A stretch of 64,000 nucleotides of DNA from an uncultured Eggerthellaceae bacterium (GCA_946618265.1 CAMOLA010000001.1:62001-126000), one strand, 5' to 3'. Counted from the stretch's first letter, positions 1 to 10,050 are shown. Numbers and translations: made by a program. Notes: generated by a model not told the origin, from the letters alone.

Positions 1-3000
1 ACGGTCGTGTCCACGAAGAAGCCCTTCTACGGCAGCACGCAGAGCGTAAGCCCCTTGGGTCCCGTGCAGGCTGCCGCCGGTGCCGTCCAGCTGGACAGCG
101 TCTCGATCGTGTCCACGCTGTCGAACAGCATGTGGGTGGGCGCCACGGTCACGCCCACGGCGAAGTACCTGCCGTCTGGCAGCTACGTTTCCACGCCGGT
201 TCCGCAGGACGCCGCGGTCACGTACACGTGGAAGGTGGCCGATTCCGCATCCGGCCCCTTCGAGGCGTTCGATGCGGCCAGTTTCCCAAAAAGCTCGGTC
301 TCGGCGTCGGGCGAGCTCTCGGTAGGCACCGACCTCGCGGGCAAGTACGTGTGCGTGGAGGCCAACGCGCTCGTCAACACGGTGCGCAGCCTGACCTGGC
401 AGGTTCTGCCCCAGGGCGTGTACGACCTCATGCGCATCACGTTCGGGTTCGACACCCTGTACACGGGCGGCACCATAGTCACGACGCTGCAGGCCAAGAC
501 GCTCGAATACGAGAACGACTACAGTTTCGGCACCACGGTGCCCATCGACGACCCGAACACGTCCTACCAGTGGTACAGCACCTCCGACGAGCCGCGCGCG
601 ACAGGCGACGAGCTGGACTTCTCGGACTGCACCTGGACGCCCGTCGAGGGCGCGACCGGGGCCGACCTGGACATTCCCGATTCTGCGAAAGGCTGTTACG
701 TGAAGGTGGTGGCCACTTCGGCCAAGGATGGCATCGGCACGAGCGTCGAGCGCGCGAGCACCACGCGCGTGCTCGTCGGCGGCGGCCTCCAGCAGGCGCT
801 CGAGAAGCTGGAGTTCTTCCACCCCACGCCCAAGTGGGGCACGGCCACCAACATGAACGACATCGTGGCCGAGAAGCTCGCGTCGATCGGATACGCGGAC
901 GTCGCGGTGAAGACGAAGTCGTTCGAGCGCACGGTAGACGCGGACAAGGCCCATCTGGGAGTGTCGGCGGCAGACGACGCGACCAACGGCGACGTGACGT
1001 TTTTCAGCTACGACGATGCAGCTAGCTCGTCGTATCACAATTTCGCGGTGTACCATCAGGCGAAAGTGACGTTCGAGCTCTCCCGCGAAGGGGAGTCCCC
1101 GGTCGATTTCGAGGTCGTGACCAACATCCCCTGGGATTTGGACGCCGCGCAGGCGATATTCGACGCGCAGGCAGAGGGCTTGGCCATCGGGTTTGCCGAG
1201 GGCGACAGCGCCGATGCCGTGACGCAGGACATGACGTTGCCGTGCAAGGCGGGTATTCTGTGGGTGACCTGGACGAGCAGCAACGAAGATGCAGTCATCG
1301 TGCATCGCGATGAGGGCTCGGCGAGCGCCCTGTGGGACCCGTACACGGGAATCGTGCGGCGTGGCGCGGACGACGCGCCGGTCGTGGTCACGGCGGTCGT
1401 TGACGCGACGCTCATCGACTCGGCCGACGATACGCTGGAGGCCCTTTCGCGGCACATCGAGTTCCCGGTTACGGTAAAGGGCGATACGGAGACGATAATC
1501 CGCATGAACGAGGCCCTGGCGGGGGCGATCGACGCGAGCTTCGCCTACGCCAACGTGAAAGACTCTGCGACGGGGGCCGCGATAGACAAGGACGCCGTCG
1601 TGGCCGACCTCCAGTTGCCGACGACCCGCACGCTGTTCGGCGGAAGCGTCCTGAGCAGCAGTGACTATCGCGTGACGTATGCCAGCGACGATGACGGCAC
1701 GATACGGGTCAATGGGTATCGGGCAACCGTGATGCGCCCGCTTCCCGGCGCGGACGCAGCCGAGGCGAGTATCACGGTCACCGTGACGCACAAGACGATG
1801 CCCGCGGTCACGTATTCGAAGGCGCTCTCGTTTAGGGTTTCCCCGCTTGTCGAGTCGGAGGTAGACGCCGATATCGGCTATATGGAACAAGTCAAGGAGT
1901 CGGTGTTCGCCGGCTATGGCGAGGGCCTCCAGGAGCAGGACGCGATCACTGCCGACCTGCATCCGTTCCAGCGGGCGTATTTCACGGATGACGGCCAGCT
2001 GCATTGGAAGTACGCGACAAGCGACATGTCCGATGCGGCGTGCACTATCGGCTTTACGCCTGGGACGGTCGACGACCGCCCGAGCAGCGACGCGTCCTAT
2101 GAGCGGTTCGTGTCTTCGCATCCGGGCGTCATCGCCGACGGCTCGCTGCGCGTCACCCGCGCGACGCGCGACATCGGCGTCAGCGTGACGTGCTGCCTGA
2201 CCAGCGACCGCTTCGGAGCGTACTACGAGCGCTACAAAGGCGATCCTGCATGTCCCGAGGAGCTGAAGGAGAAGTTCGCCAAGCTGTACCGCCAGAAGGT
2301 GACGGTCGCCATGACGGTCAAGGGAATCCAGGTGTCCGCCGCGGTCCTGGAAGCGCTTGGCAAAGCGGCAGATGACGCGGAGGCCCTGGCCGAAAGCGTG
2401 TCCGTGAGCGAGGACGGATCGGACGTGATGCAGGACGCCGAATGGGTCGATGCCGCCACCATGGGCGCGCTTACGGACGCCATCACGCGGGCGCGGGCGG
2501 TTGCGGCGAAGGACAACGCTACTGACGCAGACGTGGCCGACGCGCAGCAGGCGATCGAAGAGGCGCTGGAATCATTCAACGCCGCCCGCAGGCCGGGCAC
2601 ATACGTGTTCGTGGCCGCCGACGATGCCCAGAAGGCCGATTTGGCATCTGCAGCTGATGCCGTCGAAGCGCTGTTGGACACCGTGTACACGAGCGTCGAC
2701 GGCTCGGATATCGCTGCGGGAAAGAGCTGGGCGCCTGCGGAGGTGGTCGATCGCCTGTCCGAGGCCATAGCGAAAGCGCGGGCGCTGGCCGCATCGCGCA
2801 CCGCTTCGGAGGGCGATGTGCGAGAGGCGATTGGGGAGCTCGCGCTTGCTCGCGCCGCTTTCGAGCGCAGCATGAGGAGCGGGTTGCTGCCGGCTTCCGC
2901 CGGCGTCGCGAAGGCGGGCGAGAGCTACGCAGCGGGAAGCGGTGCTTCGGCGGCGAGCTATCTCGTGAAGACCACCGCGACCGCATCTGCGCAGGGAACG

Positions 3001-3378
3001 GTGTGGTTTGCGGCGTCCATGGCTCCGAAGACGGCGAAATCGGTCATCGTGCCCGCGACTGTCCGGATCAAGGGCGCGACGTATCGCGTGGTCGGCGTGT
3101 CGAGCGGCGCCTTCAAGAACATGAAGAAGCTGAAGAAGGCGACCATCGGCGAGAATGTGGCCAAGATCGCGAAATCCGCCTTCAAGAACACGCCCAAGCT
3201 GAACAAGATCGTGGTCAAGGGCGCATCGCTTTGCAAGAAGGCCAGCGTGAAGGGCGCGCTCAAAGGCAGCAAGGCCGGCAAGGTAACGGTCAAGGTGCCC
3301 AAGAAGGCCAGGAAAGCCGCGAAGAAGGCGTTCACGAAGAAGAACCTGAAGGCTCGCAAGGCGGTGAAGGTGAAATGA
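1..3378 (+). CDS. Secreted multidomain surface protein, 5' end cut by window edge
   Basis: The frame is open to the first base and the protein lacks a signal peptide, so the N-terminus lies outside the window. The visible part is about 1125 residues. It starts with several beta-rich, Ig-like stretches (to about residue 750), followed by two FIVAR-like helical modules (about 774-850 and 877-960), each with an S-x-D-G-S-D motif before a W. The last 150 residues read as a BspA-like LRR_5 repeat (AFKNMKKLKKATIGENV type) that turns into a strongly Lys-rich tail. There is no LPXTG motif, so the basic tail is the likeliest wall-retention element. It lies 11 bp before the S8 protease and shares its FIVAR and tail design. 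The function is not known; adhesion or matrix binding is a guess from the domains. Confidence 0.75.
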   Translation, partial: TVVSTKKPFYGSTQSVSPLGPVQAAAGAVQLDSVSIVSTLSNSMWVGATVTPTAKYLPSGSYVSTPVPQDAAVTYTWKVADSASGPFEAFDAASFPKSSVSASGELSVGTDLAGKYVCVEANALVNTVRSLTWQVLPQGVYDLMRITFGFDTLYTGGTIVTTLQAKTLEYENDYSFGTTVPIDDPNTSYQWYSTSDEPRATGDELDFSDCTWTPVEGATGADLDIPDSAKGCYVKVVATSAKDGIGTSVERASTTRVLVGGGLQQALEKLEFFHPTPKWGTATNMNDIVAEKLASIGYADVAVKTKSFERTVDADKAHLGVSAADDATNGDVTFFSYDDAASSSYHNFAVYHQAKVTFELSREGESPVDFEVVTNIPWDLDAAQAIFDAQAEGLAIGFAEGDSADAVTQDMTLPCKAGILWVTWTSSNEDAVIVHRDEGSASALWDPYTGIVRRGADDAPVVVTAVVDATLIDSADDTLEALSRHIEFPVTVKGDTETIIRMNEALAGAIDASFAYANVKDSATGAAIDKDAVVADLQLPTTRTLFGGSVLSSSDYRVTYASDDDGTIRVNGYRATVMRPLPGADAAEASITVTVTHKTMPAVTYSKALSFRVSPLVESEVDADIGYMEQVKESVFAGYGEGLQEQDAITADLHPFQRAYFTDDGQLHWKYATSDMSDAACTIGFTPGTVDDRPSSDASYERFVSSHPGVIADGSLRVTRATRDIGVSVTCCLTSDRFGAYYERYKGDPACPEELKEKFAKLYRQKVTVAMTVKGIQVSAAVLEALGKAADDAEALAESVSVSEDGSDVMQDAEWVDAATMGALTDAITRARAVAAKDNATDADVADAQQAIEEALESFNAARRPGTYVFVAADDAQKADLASAADAVEALLDTVYTSVDGSDIAAGKSWAPAEVVDRLSEAIAKARALAASRTASEGDVREAIGELALARAAFERSMRSGLLPASAGVAKAGESYAAGSGASAASYLVKTTATASAQGTVWFAASMAPKTAKSVIVPATVRIKGATYRVVGVSSGAFKNMKKLKKATIGENVAKIAKSAFKNTPKLNKIVVKGASLCKKASVKGALKGSKAGKVTVKVPKKARKAAKKAFTKKNLKARKAVKVK

Positions 3379-3389
3379 GGGAGAACGAC

Positions 3390-5810
3390 ATGAAACGCAT
3401 GAGGGCGCAAGCCCTGGCTGCGGTCGCCGCGGCGGTCCTGGCGGTTTCGCTCGCGCCGGCTGCCGCTTTTGCCCACGACGCGGGCGGGGCGGGCGGACGG
3501 GCGGGGGCCATCGACTTCGCGCCCGCTTCCACCCAGGAGGCTGCCGACGAGGCGGACGCGTCGGGCGGGGCGCATGGCGATGGGGATGCGGCCTATGTGG
3601 AAGGCGAGATCCTGGTGACATTCGACGAGGGCGTGGGCGCCCGCGAGGCGGCGGCGTCGATCGCCGGGCTTCCGCAGGCAGACGAGCGGGCGACGGCGGC
3701 CTCTGTCGACCTCGAGGCGCTCGAGGGCGCCGAGGGCGAGCCTATCGTCGTGAAGCTGGAAAAAGGCGCCGACGAGCAGAGTGCCGTGCGGGCCGCCGAG
3801 GCGCAGCCGAACGTGGCGTCGGCCCAGCTGAACTACCGCTACCAGCTGCTCGACGATCCCACGCGCGGCGCGCGGCCGGGAATCGGGGCCGCTGCCGTCG
3901 ACGATGCGCTGACCAACGATCCCGCGCTTGCCAGCTACGATGCCGCCGCTGACGAGAACGCCTGGCATCTCGAGGCCATCGACATCGAGTCGGCCTGGTC
4001 GCAGGTGAAATGCGACGGCGCCGTCACGGTTGCCGTGCTGGATACGGGCTGCGACATGGCGCACGAGGACCTCGCTGCCAACGTGCTGGCCGACTACGCG
4101 TGGAACGCTTACAAAAACGAACCTTTGAACTGCGATTACTACGGTCATGGCACGCATGTTGCCGGTTGCATCGCCGCGACGGCCAACAATGGCGCGGGTA
4201 CGGCAGGCTCGAGCTACAACGCGAAGGTCTTGCCGATCAACGTGTTCGACGCCTATGGGTCCGACCAGTGGTCGTCCACGACCAAGGCGCTCATCTCAGC
4301 TTATGATTACCTGTTCGAGTTCGATGACCGGCATCCCGAGTACAACCTGCACGTGGTCAACATGAGCCTGGGCGGTTACGGCAACGCGTCTGCTGACGAC
4401 CTGGCGCTCCAGGGCCGCATCAAGCAGGCCAGGGAGCGCGATATCGTCAGCGTCTGCGCCGGCGGCAACGGCGTGAACGGCGTGCCCCAGACCGATGGAC
4501 ACTATCCGTCTGACTACGAGGACTGCGTGGCCGTGACGGCATTGTCCACGGACGGATACCATCCCACCTCCTGGTGCGATTACAATGCGGCGAAAGACAT
4601 CTGCGTTCCGGGCGAGAGCATCTACTCGACGGTTCCGCTGTACTGCAAGATGGAGGGGAACGCCAACTGGTGGGCCTACAGCGCGGTCAGCGGCACGTCC
4701 ATGGCCACCCCGATCACGGCGGGCGTGTTCGCGCTGCTGTGGGCGGCGCGCCCTGACCTGACGGTGGACGACGCGGTGGCGGCGATCAAGGAGAGCGCGA
4801 GCGATCGCCTGCAGATTCCCGATGACTGGTACACCCAGGGGCGCGATCCCTCGATGTACGGAGCGGGCATCCTGAGCGCCGGCAACGCAGTGGGATACGC
4901 GCTGAACAGGGTCGGACCGAACGACAACACGCGTGCGATGCTTGCGGACGCGGCGGACGAGGCGGCGGCGCTGCTCGCCGAGACGCGCGTGAGCGTCGAT
5001 GGGACCGACGTGCCGATGACGCGCACGTGGGTGTCGCAAGCGGTTCGCGACCAGCTGGACGCCGCAGTCACGGCCGCCCGCAACGCGGCGGTGGCCGCGA
5101 CCACGTATGCTGAGGCGGCGAGCGCGGCCGAATCGCTGTCGCGGGCGCGCGAGGCTTTCGAGGCCGACATGCAAGGGGGGGCCATGGCGCTCGCCGGCGC
5201 TTTGGCCAAGACCGAGCTTCGCCATCTGGCCCGCAACGCCAAGGTGGACATGAACGGCATCGTGACCAGCGCCGACGGCGCAGGCCTTCCCGTCGGCACG
5301 CGATGGGCGCCGGCCGTTCTGGCAAAACGCCTGCTGAACGCCATCGACGCAGGCGCCGCCCTCGCTGCCGAGGAAGAGGCGGGGGCCCAGGCCGTCTCGG
5401 CGGCGATGGCCGAGTTGAAGGCCGCTCGCCAAGCGTACAACGACGGCGTTCGGACGGCCGCCGCGAGCGCGGTTCCGAGCAAGGAGGTCGTCCTGAACAA
5501 GGCGACCGTGAACGCCAAGTCGGTCGAGGACGCCCTGGCGGCCGCGAACAACGCCGGCGCCACGAGCATCACCCTGGGCGCGAAGGTCAAGAAGATCGCT
5601 GCGAAGGCGTTTGCCAAGACGAAGGTCAAGACCTTGGTCCTGAAGACGAAGAAGCTCAAGAAGAAATCCGTCAAGGGTTGCCTGAAGGGCTCGAAGGTCT
5701 CGAAAGTCATCGTTAACGTGGGCTCGGTAAAGGCGAGCAAGAAGCTGGCCAAGAAGTACAGGAGGCTGTTCGTGAAGAAGGTCGCCGGCAAGAAGGCGTC
5801 CGTGAAATAG
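3390..5810 (+). CDS. Secreted subtilisin-like (S8) serine protease with FIVAR-like and Lys-rich LRR tail
   Basis: ATG 3390 follows an AGGGAG ribosome site; the open frame reaches back to 3003 only as a shadow of the upstream gene. The 806-residue protein has a clear signal peptide (about 1-27, ending AFA), an I9-like propeptide region with VEGEILVTFDEGV, and a full S8 domain. The catalytic triad is Asp218 (AVLDTGCD), His253 (YGHGTHVAG) and Ser437 (SGTSMATP), with oxyanion Asn360 (CAGGNG). After the protease come two FIVAR-like helical modules (about 510-690) and a BspA-like, Lys-rich tail matching those of the two neighbouring surface proteins. It should act outside the cell, held to the wall by the tail. 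It could mature surface proteins or degrade host or dietary protein; the sequence does not tell which. Confidence 0.9.
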   Translation: MKRMRAQALAAVAAAVLAVSLAPAAAFAHDAGGAGGRAGAIDFAPASTQEAADEADASGGAHGDGDAAYVEGEILVTFDEGVGAREAAASIAGLPQADERATAASVDLEALEGAEGEPIVVKLEKGADEQSAVRAAEAQPNVASAQLNYRYQLLDDPTRGARPGIGAAAVDDALTNDPALASYDAAADENAWHLEAIDIESAWSQVKCDGAVTVAVLDTGCDMAHEDLAANVLADYAWNAYKNEPLNCDYYGHGTHVAGCIAATANNGAGTAGSSYNAKVLPINVFDAYGSDQWSSTTKALISAYDYLFEFDDRHPEYNLHVVNMSLGGYGNASADDLALQGRIKQARERDIVSVCAGGNGVNGVPQTDGHYPSDYEDCVAVTALSTDGYHPTSWCDYNAAKDICVPGESIYSTVPLYCKMEGNANWWAYSAVSGTSMATPITAGVFALLWAARPDLTVDDAVAAIKESASDRLQIPDDWYTQGRDPSMYGAGILSAGNAVGYALNRVGPNDNTRAMLADAADEAAALLAETRVSVDGTDVPMTRTWVSQAVRDQLDAAVTAARNAAVAATTYAEAASAAESLSRAREAFEADMQGGAMALAGALAKTELRHLARNAKVDMNGIVTSADGAGLPVGTRWAPAVLAKRLLNAIDAGAALAAEEEAGAQAVSAAMAELKAARQAYNDGVRTAAASAVPSKEVVLNKATVNAKSVEDALAAANNAGATSITLGAKVKKIAAKAFAKTKVKTLVLKTKKLKKKSVKGCLKGSKVSKVIVNVGSVKASKKLAKKYRRLFVKKVAGKKASVK

Positions 5811-5861
5811 GAGATGGGAGCTGTGCCGGGACCTTCTCCGGCCAAAAGAACGGACTGGTTT

Positions 5862-6033
5862 TTCAAATAGTCTATGTTAAACCAGCGTTGGACATGGGCC
5901 TGGTCAGGCGGGGGCTTATCGCTTGGCTTCGGCTAACCTATGAGTAGTTTTTGAAGTTTGTGCCTGCAGAATCGCTCATGCCCCCACCTGACCAGGCCCA
6001 TGTCCAACGCTGGTTTAACATAGACTTCAAATA
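5862..6033. mobile_element. MITE-like element: 45-bp inverted repeats with 8-bp target duplication
   Basis: Bases 5870-5914 and 5981-6025 are 45-bp inverted repeats with one mismatch, starting GTCTATGTTAAACCAGCG at each outer end. They enclose about 66 bp without a gene. The element (5870-6025, 156 bp) is flanked on both sides by the same 8 bases, TTCAAATA (5862-5869 and 6026-6033), as expected of a target-site duplication. This is the structure of a non-autonomous miniature transposon. It lies in the 320-bp gap before the gene at 6131 and could alter its expression; nothing else is evident in the gap. Confidence 0.8.
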
Positions 6034-6130
6034 TGGCCCAAAAGCCGACTTGCGCGAGGTTTTTGCAAAGACTGTCCGTCAATTGATGCGGAGGCGGCTC
6101 CCGATGCAGCTTCATCCTGGAGGTGGTTGG

Positions 6131-9100
6131 ATGCGCAAACGAATGATGGCGCTCGCGGTGGCGCTGCTGTGCGTTTTCGCGCCTGCGGCGGCGTTTGCAG
6201 GTGACGGCGGACTGGCTGTCTCGGCGATCGGCCCCGCCGCAACGCAACCGACGGTTTTGGTGACCTACCCGTATGCCGACGAGGACGGCGATGGCGCGAA
6301 CGACTACGCGGTGGAAGTCGGGCAGGTCGCGAACCACTTCAAGGCGACCTATGCGACGCCGACGAGCGTGAGCGAGCCGGCGGACGGCGCGGTGACGGCG
6401 ACGTTCAAGGTTCCCCAGTCGAAGTACTGCTTCTACCGCGTGTCCAATGCGGTCAGCGCCGATGCGGTGACGTACGGCGGCTACGTGTACTCGTCGGCTG
6501 ATCGCGCGGTGACCGTGTCGGCCGCAGACATGCGCGTGGGCGATGCGTCCTTCGACAAGGGCACGGTCGTGGGCGATTTCTCGCGCAACGCATACGATAC
6601 GGGCGATCTGTACCTCAACGCCGGTCCGACGGGGCACGTGCAGCTGGCGGTGGGCGAGACGTTTAGCCTGTATCCCTTGCGCAGCTGGTTTCCCATCGAG
6701 GGGACGAACAACCAGGAGCCGTTGCATCCCGACTACTACGTCCGGGTCGTCAACCTCGACGCGGCGGGGGCTGTGACTGCGGTTGAGCGCACGACGGCGG
6801 ATTCGGGCAAGCACAAGTGGGTGATAACGGGCAAGAAGGCCGGCACCGCGCTCGTCATGGTGACCTACAATGCGCTCGTGCATGCGGGGGGCATGGGCGG
6901 CCGCACTGACTTCGGTGCCATCTGGCCCGAGAACACGGGGCTGTTCGTCGTCACGGTGGGCAAGTCGTGTGACGTCGCGGGCAACTTCACGCTGAACGCG
7001 CAGAGAAACGACGCGTACGAGCAGGCCAACGCCGGCAAGCAGTATTACGGGACCGCCGCCAAGCTCGCGGGCAACGCGCTCGACGCCGAGCTGGACGTCT
7101 TGTACTACGCGGGCGACGAGGGCGCTCGCTACGCGTTCTCGCCCGAGGCGGGAGCCCAGGTGTCGGTGGCGCGCGGATCCGTCGCAGACGGCACGTTGCT
7201 GGTCGGCGAGTTCACCGACGAAGGCGTCGAAGTCGCAGACGACGGCACCGTCACCGTCGGCGGGCTGACGACGGGCAAGCACGTCATACGGGTGCAGAAG
7301 GGCGAAAATGTCGCCTATCAGGTGATTCGGGCAAAGGCTGTGGGCTACAAGGTGTTCGCCGGCGACGGCGTCGACGACGTGGGCAGGTTGGTGTGCGATT
7401 CCGCGAGCGGCTCCGTGAACGCGTACACGAATGGCACGGCGTCCATCACGCGGGCGGTTTACGACGAGCTCTCCGAGCCCGAGAAGAGCGCGTACGAGCC
7501 GCTCGTGCAGCCGGGCGGCAAGGTGACGGTCGTGTTCGACAGGCTGTACCATCCCGCCAACAAGCTGCAGCACTGCTACAACATGACGCCTGCCATTTCG
7601 CTTGCGGGAGCCGACGGGGCTGCGTACGGGCAGGCGATTTCGGAATACGGCGGGACTGGCCAGTACCTTTTCGCCAGCACCGAGGATTGCCAGAAGATAG
7701 CGCTCGCCCTTTCCGACGAGGTCGGCGGCGGCGCGTATGCGCTTTCCGGGGCGCTGCTGTCTCTGGGCTACGGATACGGCGGCTATGGGGCGCACCGCGC
7801 CATTACCTACGAGGACGGCATCGCCGACACCACGCCGATTGCGCCGCTGTATGCAGCGTATTTCGGTCAGCTGCCCGAAATCGTCCTCGATATCGTGGGC
7901 CCCGAGGGCGCAGACGATCCCGGTCCGGGTGGAGATGACGACGCGGCCAAGCGGGCTGCCGAAGCGTTCGAGGGACTGGTCGACGCCATCGGCGAAGTGG
8001 ACCTGGATGCGGCCGGGCGCATCGCGGAGGCGCGCGAGGCCTACGACAGCCTTTCGGAAGCGGCGCTCGCGCTCGTCGAGCCCGATGCGGTCGCACGCTT
8101 GCAGCAAGCCGAAGAGCAGCTGATCGCCTTGCAGCGCGCGCATTTCGAGCCGGCCGACATCGCCGAGGGCTGCGTTCGCGTGGTCATCGAGAACACGACC
8201 TGGCCCGAATCCGCCGGCGCTCCTTGGGAGGGCGTGCTGCTCGACGAGCAGGTGGCAATCGACTCGATTCAAGACAACATGCGCACGTTGGCCGACAAGG
8301 CGCTCGAGCAGGCGGGCATGCTGGGTTCCGGCGGCACGGTCGCGTACCTGAACGCGATCGAGGGTTTGGGGGATCCCGAGAGCGGGGCTGCCTGTTACGG
8401 CGATAAGGCCGGTTGGATGGTCACGTTGAACGGCTGGTTCATCAACGAGGGGATGAACGCGTTCGAGGGCCGTTACGGCAAGGTGCGGGAAGGCGACGAG
8501 ATCCGCCTGGTCTACTCCTGCGACGGCGGGCCGGATGTGGGGTCGTACCCGAATCGAGGCACCAAGGAACTTGCCAGCTTGGCCACGGGCCAGGGCACGC
8601 TGTCGCCCGCGTTCGGCGCCGATGTCGCCGAATACGAGCTGCTGCTGCCCGCCGGGACAACGCATGTGCACGTGAAGGCCACTCCCAAAAACCAGAACTT
8701 CCAGGCGCGCACGTATTTGGGTGATGCCGACCCCTACGAGGCGGGCTATCGGCTCAACGACGCCATTCCCGTGCAGGACGACTCGGTCATCACCGTGATG
8801 GTGGGCTACGTCGATTCGATAGACAGCCTGTCGTGGCCCAGCATGAACGCGAGCACGCAGCCTGCAAAGACGTATCGGATTACGGTGCGCATCGAGCAGG
8901 AGGGCCCCGACCCGGTCGTGCCCGACGATTCTGCTGACGAGAAGGTTGCGGCCGACGAGAAGGCGGCATCCGACGCGACGGCCGCCATCGTCAAGCTGCC
9001 CGAGGCGGCTTCGGTGACGGACGCCGATGCCGCAGCGGTGCGGAAGGCGCGCGCGGCTTACGATGCGCTGACCGACGACCAGAAAGCGCTCGTGCCGACG

Positions 9101-9481
9101 GGCGCGCTGGCCAAGCTGGTCGCCGCGGAGAAAGCCGTGGCCACCACCATCACGCTGAATACGGCCAAAGTCACGAAAACATCCCTGGCCAAGGCATGCA
9201 GGAAAGCGGGCAAAACGCCGGCGGCGCTGGGCAAGGTGGTGCTCGGCAAGAAGGTCAAGCGCATCGCCAAGCGCACCTTCTCCGCCTGCAGGAACGCCAG
9301 GACGCTCGTCGTGCAGACGAAGAAGCTCAAGAAGTCCTCGGTGAAGGGCGCGCTCAAGGGCTCCGCCGTGCAGTCCGTGCAGGTGAAGGTGGGCTCGGCC
9401 AAGGCCAACAAGAAGTACGTCAAGAAGTACCGCAAGCTGTTCAAGAAGAAGGTGTGCGGCAGGAAGTGCTCCGTTTCGTGA
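6131..9481 (+). CDS. Secreted surface protein with DUF4430 domain, cadherin-like domain and Lys-rich LRR tail
   Basis: ATG 6131 has a GGAGG seven bases upstream and opens a good signal peptide (about 1-25, ending AFA); the frame continues upstream from a TTG at 5951, but that part is MITE sequence. The 1116-residue protein has unassigned beta-rich domains (30-590), a FIVAR-like helical stretch (600-670), a DUF4430 domain (about 676-803, with GWMVTLNGWF then GDEIRLVYS), a cadherin-like beta-sandwich (about 815-920), a second helical module (930-1000) and a BspA-like LRR/Lys-rich tail. DUF4430 is related in fold to the C-terminal domain of transcobalamin and intrinsic factor, so corrinoid binding is possible but unproven. 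Its stop codon overlaps a palindromic repeat at 9478. Confidence 0.8.
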   Translation: MRKRMMALAVALLCVFAPAAAFAGDGGLAVSAIGPAATQPTVLVTYPYADEDGDGANDYAVEVGQVANHFKATYATPTSVSEPADGAVTATFKVPQSKYCFYRVSNAVSADAVTYGGYVYSSADRAVTVSAADMRVGDASFDKGTVVGDFSRNAYDTGDLYLNAGPTGHVQLAVGETFSLYPLRSWFPIEGTNNQEPLHPDYYVRVVNLDAAGAVTAVERTTADSGKHKWVITGKKAGTALVMVTYNALVHAGGMGGRTDFGAIWPENTGLFVVTVGKSCDVAGNFTLNAQRNDAYEQANAGKQYYGTAAKLAGNALDAELDVLYYAGDEGARYAFSPEAGAQVSVARGSVADGTLLVGEFTDEGVEVADDGTVTVGGLTTGKHVIRVQKGENVAYQVIRAKAVGYKVFAGDGVDDVGRLVCDSASGSVNAYTNGTASITRAVYDELSEPEKSAYEPLVQPGGKVTVVFDRLYHPANKLQHCYNMTPAISLAGADGAAYGQAISEYGGTGQYLFASTEDCQKIALALSDEVGGGAYALSGALLSLGYGYGGYGAHRAITYEDGIADTTPIAPLYAAYFGQLPEIVLDIVGPEGADDPGPGGDDDAAKRAAEAFEGLVDAIGEVDLDAAGRIAEAREAYDSLSEAALALVEPDAVARLQQAEEQLIALQRAHFEPADIAEGCVRVVIENTTWPESAGAPWEGVLLDEQVAIDSIQDNMRTLADKALEQAGMLGSGGTVAYLNAIEGLGDPESGAACYGDKAGWMVTLNGWFINEGMNAFEGRYGKVREGDEIRLVYSCDGGPDVGSYPNRGTKELASLATGQGTLSPAFGADVAEYELLLPAGTTHVHVKATPKNQNFQARTYLGDADPYEAGYRLNDAIPVQDDSVITVMVGYVDSIDSLSWPSMNASTQPAKTYRITVRIEQEGPDPVVPDDSADEKVAADEKAASDATAAIVKLPEAASVTDADAAAVRKARAAYDALTDDQKALVPTGALAKLVAAEKAVATTITLNTAKVTKTSLAKACRKAGKTPAALGKVVLGKKVKRIAKRTFSACRNARTLVVQTKKLKKSSVKGALKGSAVQSVQVKVGSAKANKKYVKKYRKLFKKKVCGRKCSVS

Positions 9482-9506
9482 CAAAGGGGTCTGACCCCCT
9501 TGTCAC
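9478..9506. repeat. Palindromic repeat, GTGACAAAGGGGTC family (copy 1)
   Basis: Near-perfect 29-bp palindrome with arms GTGACAAAGGGGTC and GACCCCCTTGTCAC. It contains the TGA stop of the surface-protein gene ending at 9481. Confidence 0.85.
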
Positions 9507-9534
9507 ATTTTCGCCCGCGCTACTGCCCAAAAGC

Positions 9535-9563
9535 GTGACAAAGGGGTCTGACCCCTTTGTCAC
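9535..9563. repeat. Palindromic repeat, GTGACAAAGGGGTC family (copy 2)
   Basis: Perfect 29-bp palindrome (single central base), 28 bp after copy 1 in the same orientation. Confidence 0.85.
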
Positions 9564-9728
9564 ATTCCGTGTTGTAAAGCCAGGTCGTTTGTTGTCTGGC
9601 AGCACCGTTGTGCATTATGCATGAAAAGGGAAAAGTTTGGCTGAATCGTGCGCGAGCAGCGCGCTTCCAATGGCTGCGAGTCGCTATTATGAGTGAAGAA
9701 TGGGTGAATAGCGCCCATCGCCACTTTA

Positions 9729-9840
9729 CAATCGATAGGTGGATGCAGGCGGGGAAGCCGGGTGAAATTCCCGCGCAGTGCCGCTACTGTGAAGGTCGTC
9801 CGCGACGGGCGCGTCGGCCGAAGCCAGAACACCGCTGCAT
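9729..9840 (+). promoter_or_regulatory. Cobalamin riboswitch (upstream of DUF4430/MoxR gene run)
   Basis: The order and spacing fit the cobalamin aptamer: GATAGGTGG near the start, then GGGGAAGCCGGGTGAAATTC, then the CGCTACTGTGAAG core, and a B12-box-like GAAGCCAGAACACCGC at about 9819-9834. A short hairpin region follows, then a palindromic repeat and the first gene at 10051. Ligand-bound RNA would be expected to lower expression of the downstream genes when cobalamin is plentiful. The exact ends are approximate, and the expression platform could not be resolved by eye. Confidence 0.82.
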
Positions 9841-9938
9841 TCGCAGGAGCAGGCTGCCACGACGCATGGCATGGGCTTCGGAGCGCGAACGTGCTTGCAG
9901 CGAAACACAGCGCTTTGCAACCTCAGAGCAGCCGAAAC

Positions 9939-9967
9939 GTGACAAAGGGGTCTGACCCCTTTGTCAC
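9939..9967. repeat. Palindromic repeat, GTGACAAAGGGGTC family (copy 3)
   Basis: Perfect 29-bp palindrome identical to the copy at 9535. It lies between the riboswitch aptamer and the gene at 10051 and could be part of the expression platform. Confidence 0.85.
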
Positions 9968-10050
9968 ATCCTGGCGGGAGGCGATGGGCCTGATAGAAGA
10001 AGAGGGCGTTGACCGGGCGGAATCGTTCGAGGCGAAGGCGGTGGTGCGCA

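Noticed and set aside
3003..3389. Upstream extension of the S8 protease frame
   Set aside because: It is a shadow of the preceding gene; the signal peptide starts at ATG 3390.
5933..9484. 1183-codon open frame on the minus strand
   Set aside because: It is the shadow of the surface-protein gene on the plus strand; the protein is His/Arg/Val-rich without domains, signal or ribosome site. Similar minus-strand frames at 2958-4157, 19339-21399, 29627-31795 and 60956-62959 were rejected for the same reason.
9608..9955. 115-codon open frame before the DUF4430 gene
   Set aside because: It covers the cobalamin riboswitch, and the protein is Arg-rich and without any domain.
9478..9967. Three GTGACAAAGGGGTC repeats looked at as a CRISPR array
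   Set aside because: Spacing is irregular (28 and 375 bp), each unit is a self-palindrome and no cas genes are near.
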